A stretch of DNA of 7,073 bases from an uncultured Tissierellia bacterium (GTDB lineage Bacteria > Bacillota > Clostridia > Tissierellales > Peptoniphilaceae): the NCBI GenBank assembly GCA_902489375.1, contig CABTZP010000069.1:1-7073 (forward strand), read 5' to 3'. The translations under genes were made by a program, and so were the position numbers. The stretch's first letter is position 1. The number at the start of each line of letters is the position of its first letter. Below the pieces are notes generated by a model. The model saw only the letters and a program-made list of their open reading frames with translations, made no database searches and was not told where the DNA came from. Positions 1 through 6,087 of this stretch are shown here, piece after piece.

Positions 1-2010
1 AAAAACCCGGATCTTTCTTCCCGGATGCGAGGAACTCTGGCCAGTCAGGTTGAAGTTCATCCTCCTTATGAAAATGCCATTGACGCCGCTCTGGGTGGAT
101 CCTTGCAAAATATTGTTGTCCCAAGCCAGGGGGACGGCAAATTTTTAATGGATCTGTTAAAAAAAGAAAATATCGGTCGGGTGACTTTTTTGCCTATGGA
201 TAAAATTCAGGGCAAAGTCCACGTTTCTTCTGCAGATCAGAGGATTTTATGCAATGGGGTAGATGCGCTAACCTATGCGAAGGACCTTCGGTCAATTATC
301 GAACATTTTTTATCGAATACGGTCATCGTCAGGGATCTTTCGGACGCCATTTCCCTGTCAAAGAGCTTTCGAGGAGTAAGGATAATCACCCTCGATGGGG
401 AAATCATCAATTCCTGGGGCTCTATGGTCGGAGGAAAGATTTTTCACCGAAATGAAGCCAGCCTTATTAATCGTCAGACGCAGAAAAGAAAGCTGGAAGA
501 AGAAATTCATCGTCTGGAAAATGAAAAAAAGCTTGCGTTCGCAGTTCAAAAACAAATCGAAGAAAAGAAAGAAGAGAATAAAAAAGCCTTTTTGATCCGA
601 AATCAGGAGCTGGAAAAGGCAAGATCAGAGGTGGAAGAATGTAAGGCAAATGAGCTGGACCTTTTATCGGATGTAAAAATTTTGGAAGCCCAAATTCAAA
701 AAATAAAGGACTTCCTTAGCGAAGATCAGCTTTTCCTGAAGGAAGAATTTGACGAAAAAAGAAAGACTTTGGAAGAAGAAAAAGAAAAGGCAGAAGAAGC
801 CTGTCGGATCCTTCAGGCCGCCTGGCAAAATGAGCAGGGCAAAAAGGCGGAAGAAGAAAAAAAATCGGCCCTCCTTAAAGAAAAGCTAGCCTACCTGTCG
901 AGAGATCTTGGTCTTGCCGAGAATCATTACCATGACCTTTTAGAAAAGCGAGAAGCAAGCCAACTTGAAAGCCGAGAAGCTGAAAATGATCTTCAAGAGC
1001 TGGCCAAACAAATTGAAGACAAGAAAGCTTTTCTTCAAGAAAGCGATGGCCTCCTAAAAAATTGGAATCAGGCCCTTCACATGGCGATTCAAGAAAAAGA
1101 GCAGGCTGATGCCCAAGAGAACAGCCTGCAATCGAAAGTAGATGCGATTCTTCAAAAAAGAACCCGTCTGCTGGAACAAGAGTCGGAACAGGAAAAAGAG
1201 CTTTTTGAAAACCAAATCCATCTGGATCAGTGGCAGTCCAAAGAAAAAGAAACCAGAGATGAGTACTGCACCGCCTATGATCTTTCTTTGGACACCTTGG
1301 ACCAAAAGTTAAAAAATCTATCCCCAGTCAAAACTTCAAGAAGCAAAGTGAATGAAATCAAAAAAGATCTTTCACAGATTGGCTACTTTCATTTTCAGTC
1401 GATTGAAGAATATGAAAAGCTTTCTGAGGAATTAGACTTTTTACACAGGCAGGTAGAGGATTTAAAAAAATCAAAAAAAGACATCTTGCTTCTGATCCAG
1501 AATTTAAATCAAACGATGATCCAGCTTTTTGAGGAAAACTTTAAAGCAATTAATCAATCCTTTAATGAGGTTTTCTCCATCCTTTTCGATGGCGGAAAAG
1601 CCAGGCTGGAACTGGACCGGCCTGATGTTTTAGCAGCGAATATTGATATTGTCGCTCAGCCTCCCCATAAGAAGCTGCAAAGCCTGGAGCTCCTGTCTGG
1701 AGGAGAACGGTCAATGACGGCCCTGGCCCTTCTTTTCGCCATCTTTTCCATCCACCCGACTCCTTTTTGTGTTCTGGATGAAATTGACGCGGCGCTGGAT
1801 GAAGCGAATACGGGACGGTATGGCCACTTTCTATTAACCTTAACAGAAAAGACGCAATTTGTTATTATCACCCATAGAAAGAGCACCATGGAGCTGGCGG
1901 ACGTTCTTTATGGGGTGACAATGGAAAAGGGAATCAGTCAGGTGATTTCCCTAAAATTTGATGATTATAGGCCGGGGTCTAAGGAGGAAATCAGATATGG
2001 GCTTCTTTGA
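1..2010 (+). CDS. smc: Chromosome segregation protein SMC, C-terminal half (5' partial)
   Basis: Structural-maintenance-of-chromosomes ATPase, which dimerises through its hinge and, with ScpA/ScpB, organises and segregates the nucleoid. The frame is open from base 1, so the ATG at 25 is internal and the N-terminal head with Walker A lies upstream. In the 669 visible residues, 1-150 are the hinge (family-like GTLASQVEVHPPYENAID and GRVTFLP segments; glycine loop WGSMVGG at codons 139-145). About 155-520 is a Lys/Glu-rich coiled coil. The rest is the C-terminal ABC head, with signature LSGGER at codons 565-570, Walker B CVLDEIDAALDEAN, and ITHRKSTMELAD holding the switch histidine. The length from hinge to end fits B. 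subtilis SMC, so no internal deletion is apparent. Oddities are W for the first hinge glycine and PPHKK where PPGKK is usual. The 3' end overlaps ftsY by 14 bases. Identification is certain. Confidence 0.98.
   Translation, partial: KNPDLSSRMRGTLASQVEVHPPYENAIDAALGGSLQNIVVPSQGDGKFLMDLLKKENIGRVTFLPMDKIQGKVHVSSADQRILCNGVDALTYAKDLRSIIEHFLSNTVIVRDLSDAISLSKSFRGVRIITLDGEIINSWGSMVGGKIFHRNEASLINRQTQKRKLEEEIHRLENEKKLAFAVQKQIEEKKEENKKAFLIRNQELEKARSEVEECKANELDLLSDVKILEAQIQKIKDFLSEDQLFLKEEFDEKRKTLEEEKEKAEEACRILQAAWQNEQGKKAEEEKKSALLKEKLAYLSRDLGLAENHYHDLLEKREASQLESREAENDLQELAKQIEDKKAFLQESDGLLKNWNQALHMAIQEKEQADAQENSLQSKVDAILQKRTRLLEQESEQEKELFENQIHLDQWQSKEKETRDEYCTAYDLSLDTLDQKLKNLSPVKTSRSKVNEIKKDLSQIGYFHFQSIEEYEKLSEELDFLHRQVEDLKKSKKDILLLIQNLNQTMIQLFEENFKAINQSFNEVFSILFDGGKARLELDRPDVLAANIDIVAQPPHKKLQSLELLSGGERSMTALALLFAIFSIHPTPFCVLDEIDAALDEANTGRYGHFLLTLTEKTQFVIITHRKSTMELADVLYGVTMEKGISQVISLKFDDYRPGSKEEIRYGLL
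1981..1987 (+). promoter_or_regulatory. Ribosome-binding site of ftsY
   Basis: AAGGAGG lies inside the last codons of smc, 9 bases before the ATG at 1997. It decides the ftsY start: the longer in-frame reading from an ATG at 1958 would place this site inside the gene and add 13 residues that do not resemble FtsY. Confidence 0.88.
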
Positions 2011-2932
2011 TAAGTTAAAGGATGGACTAAGTAAAACCAGAGATCATTTTTATGGGGCTGTAGATAATATTGTCAATGGAAAAGCGACGATTGACGATGA
2101 GCTTTTTGATGAACTGGAAGAAACGATGATCACCTCAGATGTGGGCATGGAATCGACCATGGAAATCATTGATACTTTAAGAGACCGGGTAGCCGAGGGA
2201 CATGTTCGCGATCCCAAGGAAGTGAAAGATCTTCTTTTTGAAATAATGAAAGAAAAGCTAATCAGCGATTCGGAAGCCACGAACATTCTTTCTCTCAATA
2301 AACCAGCTGTGATCTTAGTGATCGGGGTAAATGGGGTTGGCAAAACGACAACCATAGGAAAGATTGCGAATTATTTTAAAAATGAGGGAAAGTCGGTGAT
2401 CCTTTGCGCGGCGGACACCTTTCGGGCTGCCGCGATTGATCAGCTGCAAATGTGGTCAGATCGGGCAGGGGTCCCGATTGTGATGAGCGAAGAAGGGGCG
2501 GATCCGGCTTCCATTGTCTACGATGGCATTGCTCAGGCAAAAAACACCCGTGCAGATGTGCTATTAGTGGATACGGCTGGGCGCCTTCATAATAAAAAGA
2601 ATCTGATGCAGGAATTGGAAAAGATCAACCGAATTATTGAAAGAGAGTACCGGGATGCCGATCATCAAACCCTTCTCGTCGTTGATGCCACAACGGGACA
2701 AAACGCGATCCTTCAGGCGAAAGCCTTTAGTCAGGTCGCTAAGATTACCGGTCTTATCCTGACGAAGCTGGATGGGACCGCAAAGGGGGGCGTGATTTAT
2801 CCCCTCCAAAAAGAATGTCAGATACCCGTACAGTGGATTGGGGTAGGAGAGGGAATGGACGATCTAAGACCCTTTCAGCCAGAGGAATTTGTTTCGGCAA
2901 TTTTTGGCGGAGAAGAAAAAAAGGAAAATTAA
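1997..2932 (+). CDS. ftsY: Signal recognition particle receptor FtsY (SRP GTPase)
   Basis: Membrane-associated GTPase that docks ribosome-nascent chain-SRP complexes at the SecYEG translocon by forming a GTP-dependent heterodimer with Ffh. The 311-residue protein begins MGFFDKLKDGLSKTRDHF, an amphipathic membrane-targeting helix. It has almost no acidic A domain, as is usual in Gram-positives. The N domain spans about 20-95 and the G domain about 103-305. Visible motifs are P-loop GVNGVGKTT at 110-118, DTFRAAAIDQL from 140, DTAGR at 192-196, TKLD at 256-259 and closing GVGEGMDDLRPF from 282. All nucleotide-binding elements look intact. The start is set by AAGGAGG nine bases upstream, and the gene overlaps smc by 14 bases in another frame, implying translational coupling. 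An intrinsic terminator begins about 45 bases after the stop, so ftsY probably ends the smc transcription unit. Confidence 0.97.
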   Translation: MGFFDKLKDGLSKTRDHFYGAVDNIVNGKATIDDELFDELEETMITSDVGMESTMEIIDTLRDRVAEGHVRDPKEVKDLLFEIMKEKLISDSEATNILSLNKPAVILVIGVNGVGKTTTIGKIANYFKNEGKSVILCAADTFRAAAIDQLQMWSDRAGVPIVMSEEGADPASIVYDGIAQAKNTRADVLLVDTAGRLHNKKNLMQELEKINRIIEREYRDADHQTLLVVDATTGQNAILQAKAFSQVAKITGLILTKLDGTAKGGVIYPLQKECQIPVQWIGVGEGMDDLRPFQPEEFVSAIFGGEEKKEN

Positions 2933-2967
2933 TTTCTGCCCAACGAGAAAAAGAGCCATATCAACAA

Positions 2968-3009
2968 GAAAAAGACCGTCAAGCCGTAGCGCTTGACAGC
3001 CTTTTTTTT
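2968..3009 (+). terminator. Intrinsic terminator after ftsY
   Basis: A perfect 7-bp stem GTCAAGC (2978-2984) / GCTTGAC (2991-2997) encloses a 6-base loop and is followed, after AGCC, by eight T at 3002-3009. Upstream A residues (2969-2973) can pair with the T tract through two mismatches, lengthening the hairpin. The 4-base gap between the perfect stem and the T tract makes it a slightly imperfect terminator. It probably ends or attenuates smc-ftsY transcription. Its 3' arm contains the -35 box of the next promoter. Confidence 0.75.
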
Positions 3010-3021
3010 ATCGGTTATGAT
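2993..3021 (+). promoter_or_regulatory. Sigma-A type promoter for ylxM-ffh-rpsP-khpA-rimM-trmD-rplS
   Basis: A consensus -35 box TTGACA (2993-2998), an optimal 17-base spacer and TATGAT (3016-3021, one mismatch to TATAAT). The start of transcription would fall near 3027-3029, giving a leader of about 56-58 bases before ylxM. It lies in the only intergenic gap of the window. The -35 box is part of the ftsY terminator stem and the terminator T tract forms most of the spacer. Confidence 0.82.
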
Positions 3022-3026
3022 TGTTC

Positions 3027-3074
3027 ATGTCGTTTTTAAACCTGTTGCCGGGATCATTGTTTGCTGCAAGTTAG
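3027..3074 (+). other. Possible 15-codon leader ORF (speculative)
   Basis: An ATG at 3027, at or within two bases of the predicted transcription start, opens a frame encoding MSFLNLLPGSLFAAS. Its TAG stop (3072-3074) shares bases with the AGGAGG of ylxM. It has no room for its own ribosome-binding site, so it would have to be translated leaderless. The peptide is hydrophobic. A 15-codon frame can easily arise by chance; I list it only for its position. Confidence 0.15.
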
Positions 3075-3078
3075 GAGG
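3073..3078 (+). promoter_or_regulatory. Ribosome-binding site of ylxM
   Basis: AGGAGG lies six bases before the ATG at 3085. It rules out the in-frame TTG at 3061, which would put this site inside the gene and has no good site of its own. Confidence 0.88.
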
Positions 3079-3084
3079 AAAATC

Positions 3085-3471
3085 ATGGATGAAGCTTTTC
3101 GAATCGGCCTTCTCTACCAGGTCTATGGTTCGTTCTTGACCAAAAATCAGCAGTCCCTGATGCATTCCTATTTTTATGAAGACCTGTCTTTACAGGAAAT
3201 TGGAAATAATATGGGCATTTCGAAACAGGCCGTTTCTTCTCAATTGCATCGGGCGGTGAATAAGATCAGCAATATGGAAACTCAGCTTAAGGTCTTAGAA
3301 AAAACCATCATTGCGGATCAAGCGATGGGAGAGGTGATGAATCGAATCCATCAAACGCTCCTGACGATGGAAGACGGACCAGCGAAAGAAGAGCTTATGC
3401 GGGAAATGGATGAGCTCAAGTTAATCCGGGATAAATTGATGAGCGAAGAAAGCGGAGAAGAAGATGTTTGA
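3085..3471 (+). CDS. ylxM: YlxM/p13-family helix-turn-helix protein, SRP-associated
   Basis: Small protein of the UPF0122 (YlxM) family, encoded directly before ffh across Bacillota and thought to act with the signal recognition particle; its precise role is not settled. The 128 residues open with a sigma-region-4-like helix-turn-helix at about 8-60: LYQVYGSFLTKNQQ (10-23), then the family-typical EDLSLQEIG (32-40) and GISKQAV (44-50), where the recognition helix begins. Residues 65-128 are charged and probably helical, ending in an acidic tail (EESGEEDV). The usual YlxM is about 110 residues, so the tail is a little long. It is the first gene after the promoter at 2993-3021 and overlaps ffh by 8 bases, so the two are probably translationally coupled. 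The family call is firm; DNA or RNA binding is inferred from the HTH only. Confidence 0.93.
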   Translation: MDEAFRIGLLYQVYGSFLTKNQQSLMHSYFYEDLSLQEIGNNMGISKQAVSSQLHRAVNKISNMETQLKVLEKTIIADQAMGEVMNRIHQTLLTMEDGPAKEELMREMDELKLIRDKLMSEESGEEDV

Positions 3472-4798
3472 GAACCTGCAGGAACGGCTTCAACAAACTT
3501 TTTCCAAATTGACCGGGCGTGGCAAACTCAGCGAGGAAGACGTTAACCAGGCGATGAGAGAAATCCGTCTGGCCCTTCTGGAAGCGGACGTGAATTATAA
3601 AGTCGTTAAGGATTTAATCGGCAAAATTAAGACCCGTGCGATTGGCGAAGAAGTGATGAGCTCGTTAACGCCGGGACAGATGGTCGTAAAGATTGTTCGG
3701 GAAGAGCTGATTGGACTCATGTCCGATGATGACCAGTCTCTCGCCTATGAGCCACAGCCGCCGACCGTGATTATGATGTGCGGCCTCCAGGGCTCTGGAA
3801 AGACAACTCACGCCGCAAAGCTTGCAAAGTACTTTATTAAAAAAGGCCGCCGACCTCTATTGATTGCCTGTGATGTTTACCGGCCGGCCGCGATTAAACA
3901 GCTTCAAATTTTAGGCCAGCAGGTTGGCGCTGACGTATTTGAAAAAGGCACCGACGTATCTCCGGTAAAAATCGCTCAAGAAGGAAGAGAAGAAGCAAGA
4001 AAAACCGGTCATGATATTGCCATTATTGATACGGCCGGTCGCCTTCAGATTGATGAAAAGCTCATGACTGAGCTTTCAGAGATCAAAAAAGCGATCCCAG
4101 TAACTGAAACGCTTCTTGTCGTTGATGCCATGACGGGTCAGGAGGCTGTCAATGTCGCAGACACCTTTAACCAGGAGATCGCCCTGACTGGCATTATCCT
4201 TTCCAAAATGGACGGCGATGCCCGAGGTGGCGCCGCACTTTCGGTAAAGGCGGTCACTCAAAAGCCCATTAAGTTCATTGGCACGGGTGAAAAACTGGAG
4301 GATTTGGAAGAATTTCACCCAGACCGTCTGGTTAGCCGAATCCTAGGAATGGGAGATGTGCTGACCCTGATTGAACGGGCGGAAGAGCACCTGGATGAAG
4401 AAAAAGCAGCTCAATCAGCGGAAAAACTTCGCAAGGCGACTTATGACCTCAATGACTTTTACAATGAATTACAGCAGGTAAAAAAAATGGGTCCGCTCAA
4501 GGACCTCCTGGGGATGATCCCGGGGATCAATCAAAAGGCGATTGCGGGATTGGATATTGACGATAAGCAAATTGTCCATATCGAAGCGATCCTCAGTTCG
4601 ATGACCGATGAGGAAAGAAAAAATCCCGAGATGATAAATGTTTCTCGTAGGGAGCGCATCGCAAAGGGCTCCGGCCAAAGCCCGGTTGTTGTGAATCGTT
4701 TGCTCAAGCAGTTTAAGGATTCCAAAAAAATGATGAAGCGATTGGCTAAACTTCAAAAATCAAATAAGAAGAATCCCTTTGGCCGGTTCTTCAAATAG
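3464..4798 (+). CDS. ffh: Signal recognition particle protein Ffh (SRP54)
   Basis: GTPase that binds SRP RNA and hydrophobic signal sequences as they leave the ribosome, then delivers the complex to FtsY. The 444 residues show the N domain (about 1-90) with ALLEADVNYKVVKDL, then the G domain (about 100-295) with P-loop GLQGSGKTT at 107-115, DVYRPAAIKQLQ from 137, DTAGR at 189-193, and the guanine-specificity motif as SKMD at 247-250 (TKLD is usual; Thr to Ser is conservative). GTGEKLEDLEEFHPDR leads into the M domain (about 300-444). There MGPLKDLLGMIPG is the start of the signal-binding groove and SRRERIAKGSG (394-404) is the SRP RNA-binding motif. Length is normal. The start overlaps the end of ylxM by 8 bases with a modest GGAG (3454-3457). 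The SRP RNA gene is not in this window. Confidence 0.98.
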   Translation: MFENLQERLQQTFSKLTGRGKLSEEDVNQAMREIRLALLEADVNYKVVKDLIGKIKTRAIGEEVMSSLTPGQMVVKIVREELIGLMSDDDQSLAYEPQPPTVIMMCGLQGSGKTTHAAKLAKYFIKKGRRPLLIACDVYRPAAIKQLQILGQQVGADVFEKGTDVSPVKIAQEGREEARKTGHDIAIIDTAGRLQIDEKLMTELSEIKKAIPVTETLLVVDAMTGQEAVNVADTFNQEIALTGIILSKMDGDARGGAALSVKAVTQKPIKFIGTGEKLEDLEEFHPDRLVSRILGMGDVLTLIERAEEHLDEEKAAQSAEKLRKATYDLNDFYNELQQVKKMGPLKDLLGMIPGINQKAIAGLDIDDKQIVHIEAILSSMTDEERKNPEMINVSRRERIAKGSGQSPVVVNRLLKQFKDSKKMMKRLAKLQKSNKKNPFGRFFK

Positions 4799-4802
4799 GA
4801 GG
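4797..4802 (+). promoter_or_regulatory. Ribosome-binding site of rpsP, fused to the ffh stop
   Basis: AGGAGG uses the last two bases of the ffh TAG stop and sits five bases before the rpsP ATG, so a ribosome ending ffh covers the rpsP initiation site. Confidence 0.85.
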
Positions 4803-4807
4803 AAAGT

Positions 4808-5335
4808 ATGTCCGTAAAAATCAGAATGAAGCGCTTAGGCGCAGCAAAAAAACCTTTTTACCGTATTGTTGTTGCGGATTCCCGCCGGTCTACTCGGGGA
4901 CGTTTTATTGAGGAAATCGGATACTATAACCCAATTTCCAACCCACGGATGTTTAGCGTTGACGCGGACAAAGCGAAGGCATGGATGGCAGACGGAGCAA
5001 GACCTTCTGAAACCGTTGCCAAGCTTTTTAAAGAATACGGAGTCTATGACGCTGAAGGAATGGTCCAGGAGGGGATAGACGAAGCTTCGAGAAGAGCTGT
5101 TCAGGAAGCCAAAGCGAAAGAAAGAGCGAAGCGTGACGAAGAAGAAGAAAAAGCCGAGCAGGAAGCCTTAGCCAAAGAACAGGCGGAAGCAGAAAAAGCG
5201 GCGGCTGAAGCTGCGGCAGCACAAGCAGCTGAACAAGAGTCGGAAGAAGCCTCGGATGAGAATGCGCCTTTAGCCCAGGATGAAGCTGCTCCGGCGGAAG
5301 AAGCTGAGCCTCCTGTAGACCAAGCTGAAAATTAA
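4808..5335 (+). CDS. rpsP: Small ribosomal subunit protein bS16 with long Ala/Glu-rich tail
   Basis: Assembly protein of the 30S subunit that binds 16S rRNA. Residues 1-84 are a complete, standard bS16: MSVKIRMKRLGAAKKPFYRI, VVADSRRSTRGRFIEEIGYY (21-40), then NP and ADGARPSETVAKLF at 61-74. Normal bS16 ends about here (80-90 residues), but this protein runs to 175. Residues 85-110 are charged and helical. About 111-147 is low complexity (EEEE, AAAEAAAA) and likely a single alpha helix or coiled coil. Residues 148-175 are acidic with Ala and Pro, and probably disordered. The frame is clean and ends in tandem TAA TAA, so this is not a run-through or frameshift artefact of a short gene. Comparable A/E-rich bS16 tails are known in Actinobacteria; the function of this one is unknown. 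It follows ffh by nine bases and precedes khpA by 13. Confidence 0.97.
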   Translation: MSVKIRMKRLGAAKKPFYRIVVADSRRSTRGRFIEEIGYYNPISNPRMFSVDADKAKAWMADGARPSETVAKLFKEYGVYDAEGMVQEGIDEASRRAVQEAKAKERAKRDEEEEKAEQEALAKEQAEAEKAAAEAAAAQAAEQESEEASDENAPLAQDEAAPAEEAEPPVDQAEN

Positions 5336-5348
5336 TAAGGCTGAGCTG

Positions 5349-5588
5349 ATGAAAGAATTACTGGAAAACATGGTCATGCATCTGGCCAATCACAAAGAAG
5401 ATGTTCAGATTTCAGAAGAGAGAAACGATGGCGTCGTTGATCTTACCTTAAAGGTAAATCCAGATGATATGGGACGGGTAATAGGAAAACAGGGTCATAT
5501 CGCTAATTCCATGCGACAGATCTTGAAAGCCTGCGCCATCAAAGAAAACGTAAAAGTCAATTTGGAGATCACTTCTTTGGATGAGTAG
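5349..5588 (+). CDS. khpA: KH-domain RNA-binding protein KhpA (YlqC family)
   Basis: A single KH-domain protein of 79 residues that in Bacillota binds many RNAs, often with KhpB/Jag, and affects cell elongation and division. The core VNPDDMGRVIGKQGHIANSMRQ runs from residue 36, with the nucleic-acid-binding GxxG loop as GKQG at 46-49, followed by the helix and the final strand VKVNLEI. Length and N terminus (MKELLENMVMHLANH) match the family. The ribosome-binding site is weak (AAGG at 5337-5340), suggesting dependence on ribosomes arriving from rpsP. It sits in its usual place between rpsP and rimM. The last eight bases overlap rimM. No khpB gene is in the window. Confidence 0.95.
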   Translation: MKELLENMVMHLANHKEDVQISEERNDGVVDLTLKVNPDDMGRVIGKQGHIANSMRQILKACAIKENVKVNLEITSLDE

Positions 5589-6087
5589 ATGGATAGGGAT
5601 CGGCCGGGTTCTTTGCTCGCATGGCCTTGATGGAAAAGTGAAAATCGAAGTGGAAGATCCCCGTCAGGGAAGGTTTTATCCGGGACAGATTTTGCACACA
5701 AAGGATGGTCAGCTTTTGAAAGTGGAAACCTATAGCGACAAGGGATATTTTGGCTATTTAAAGTTTGCTCAGGTAAACCTTCGAGAACAGGCTGATCAGC
5801 TAAAAGGCCAGGTACTGTTGCTGGATGAGAAGGACCTGCCTTCTCTAGAACCGGGTACTTTCTATATTAAGGATTTAACCGGTTTGTCCATTGAAGATGC
5901 AAAGGGTCATGTTTACGGGGTTTTGGATCGGGTTTTGAGCTATGCCGCAAACGATATTTTTGTGGTGGCCTGTGCAGGGGGAAGGGAAGTGCTTATTCCT
6001 GCGGTTAAAGCCATTGTTCTTTCCGTAGAGCCTGAAAACCATCGGATCATCATCGATCCCATCGAGGGCCTTTTTGATGAAAATTGA
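5581..6087 (+). CDS. rimM: Ribosome maturation factor RimM
   Basis: Assembly factor that binds the 30S head (via uS19) and promotes 16S rRNA processing and late maturation. The 168 residues fall into the two expected beta-barrel domains. The N-terminal RimM domain (about 1-85) opens WIGIGRVLCSHGLDGKVKIE, holding the family G-R-(I/V)...HG(L)xG pattern. The PRC-barrel domain (about 93-165) has YIKDLTGLSIED, VLSYAANDIFVV, GREVLIPAVKAIV and the closing IDPIEGLFDEN. The ATG at 5581 overlaps the khpA stop by 8 bases; the nearest GGAG is 13 bases away, too far for efficient binding, so expression probably relies on coupling to khpA. The other nearby ATG (5589) is out of frame. The 3' end overlaps trmD by 11 bases. 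Identification is firm. Confidence 0.96.
   Translation: MSRWIGIGRVLCSHGLDGKVKIEVEDPRQGRFYPGQILHTKDGQLLKVETYSDKGYFGYLKFAQVNLREQADQLKGQVLLLDEKDLPSLEPGTFYIKDLTGLSIEDAKGHVYGVLDRVLSYAANDIFVVACAGGREVLIPAVKAIVLSVEPENHRIIIDPIEGLFDEN

Noticed and set aside
25..27. ATG at 25 as the start of the first gene
   Set aside because: The frame is open back to base 1 and the sequence is already within the SMC hinge; the real start and the Walker A head lie upstream of the window.
1054..1305. Antisense open frames across smc, ftsY and ffh, such as this one
   Set aside because: They lie opposite strongly recognised genes, show no family-like sequence and no ribosome-binding site, and arise from codon bias of the sense strand.
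1958..1996. Longer ftsY start at the in-frame ATG 1958
   Set aside because: It adds 13 residues unlike FtsY, and the AAGGAGG at 1981-1987 points to the ATG at 1997, which gives the family N terminus MGFFDKLK.
3061..3063. TTG at 3061 as the ylxM start
   Set aside because: The AGGAGG at 3073-3078 is correctly placed for the ATG at 3085, and the eight extra residues do not fit the family.
6068..6075. GGCC followed by TTTTT at the end of rimM as a terminator
   Set aside because: No inverted repeat precedes the five T, and it lies inside coding sequence just before the trmD start.
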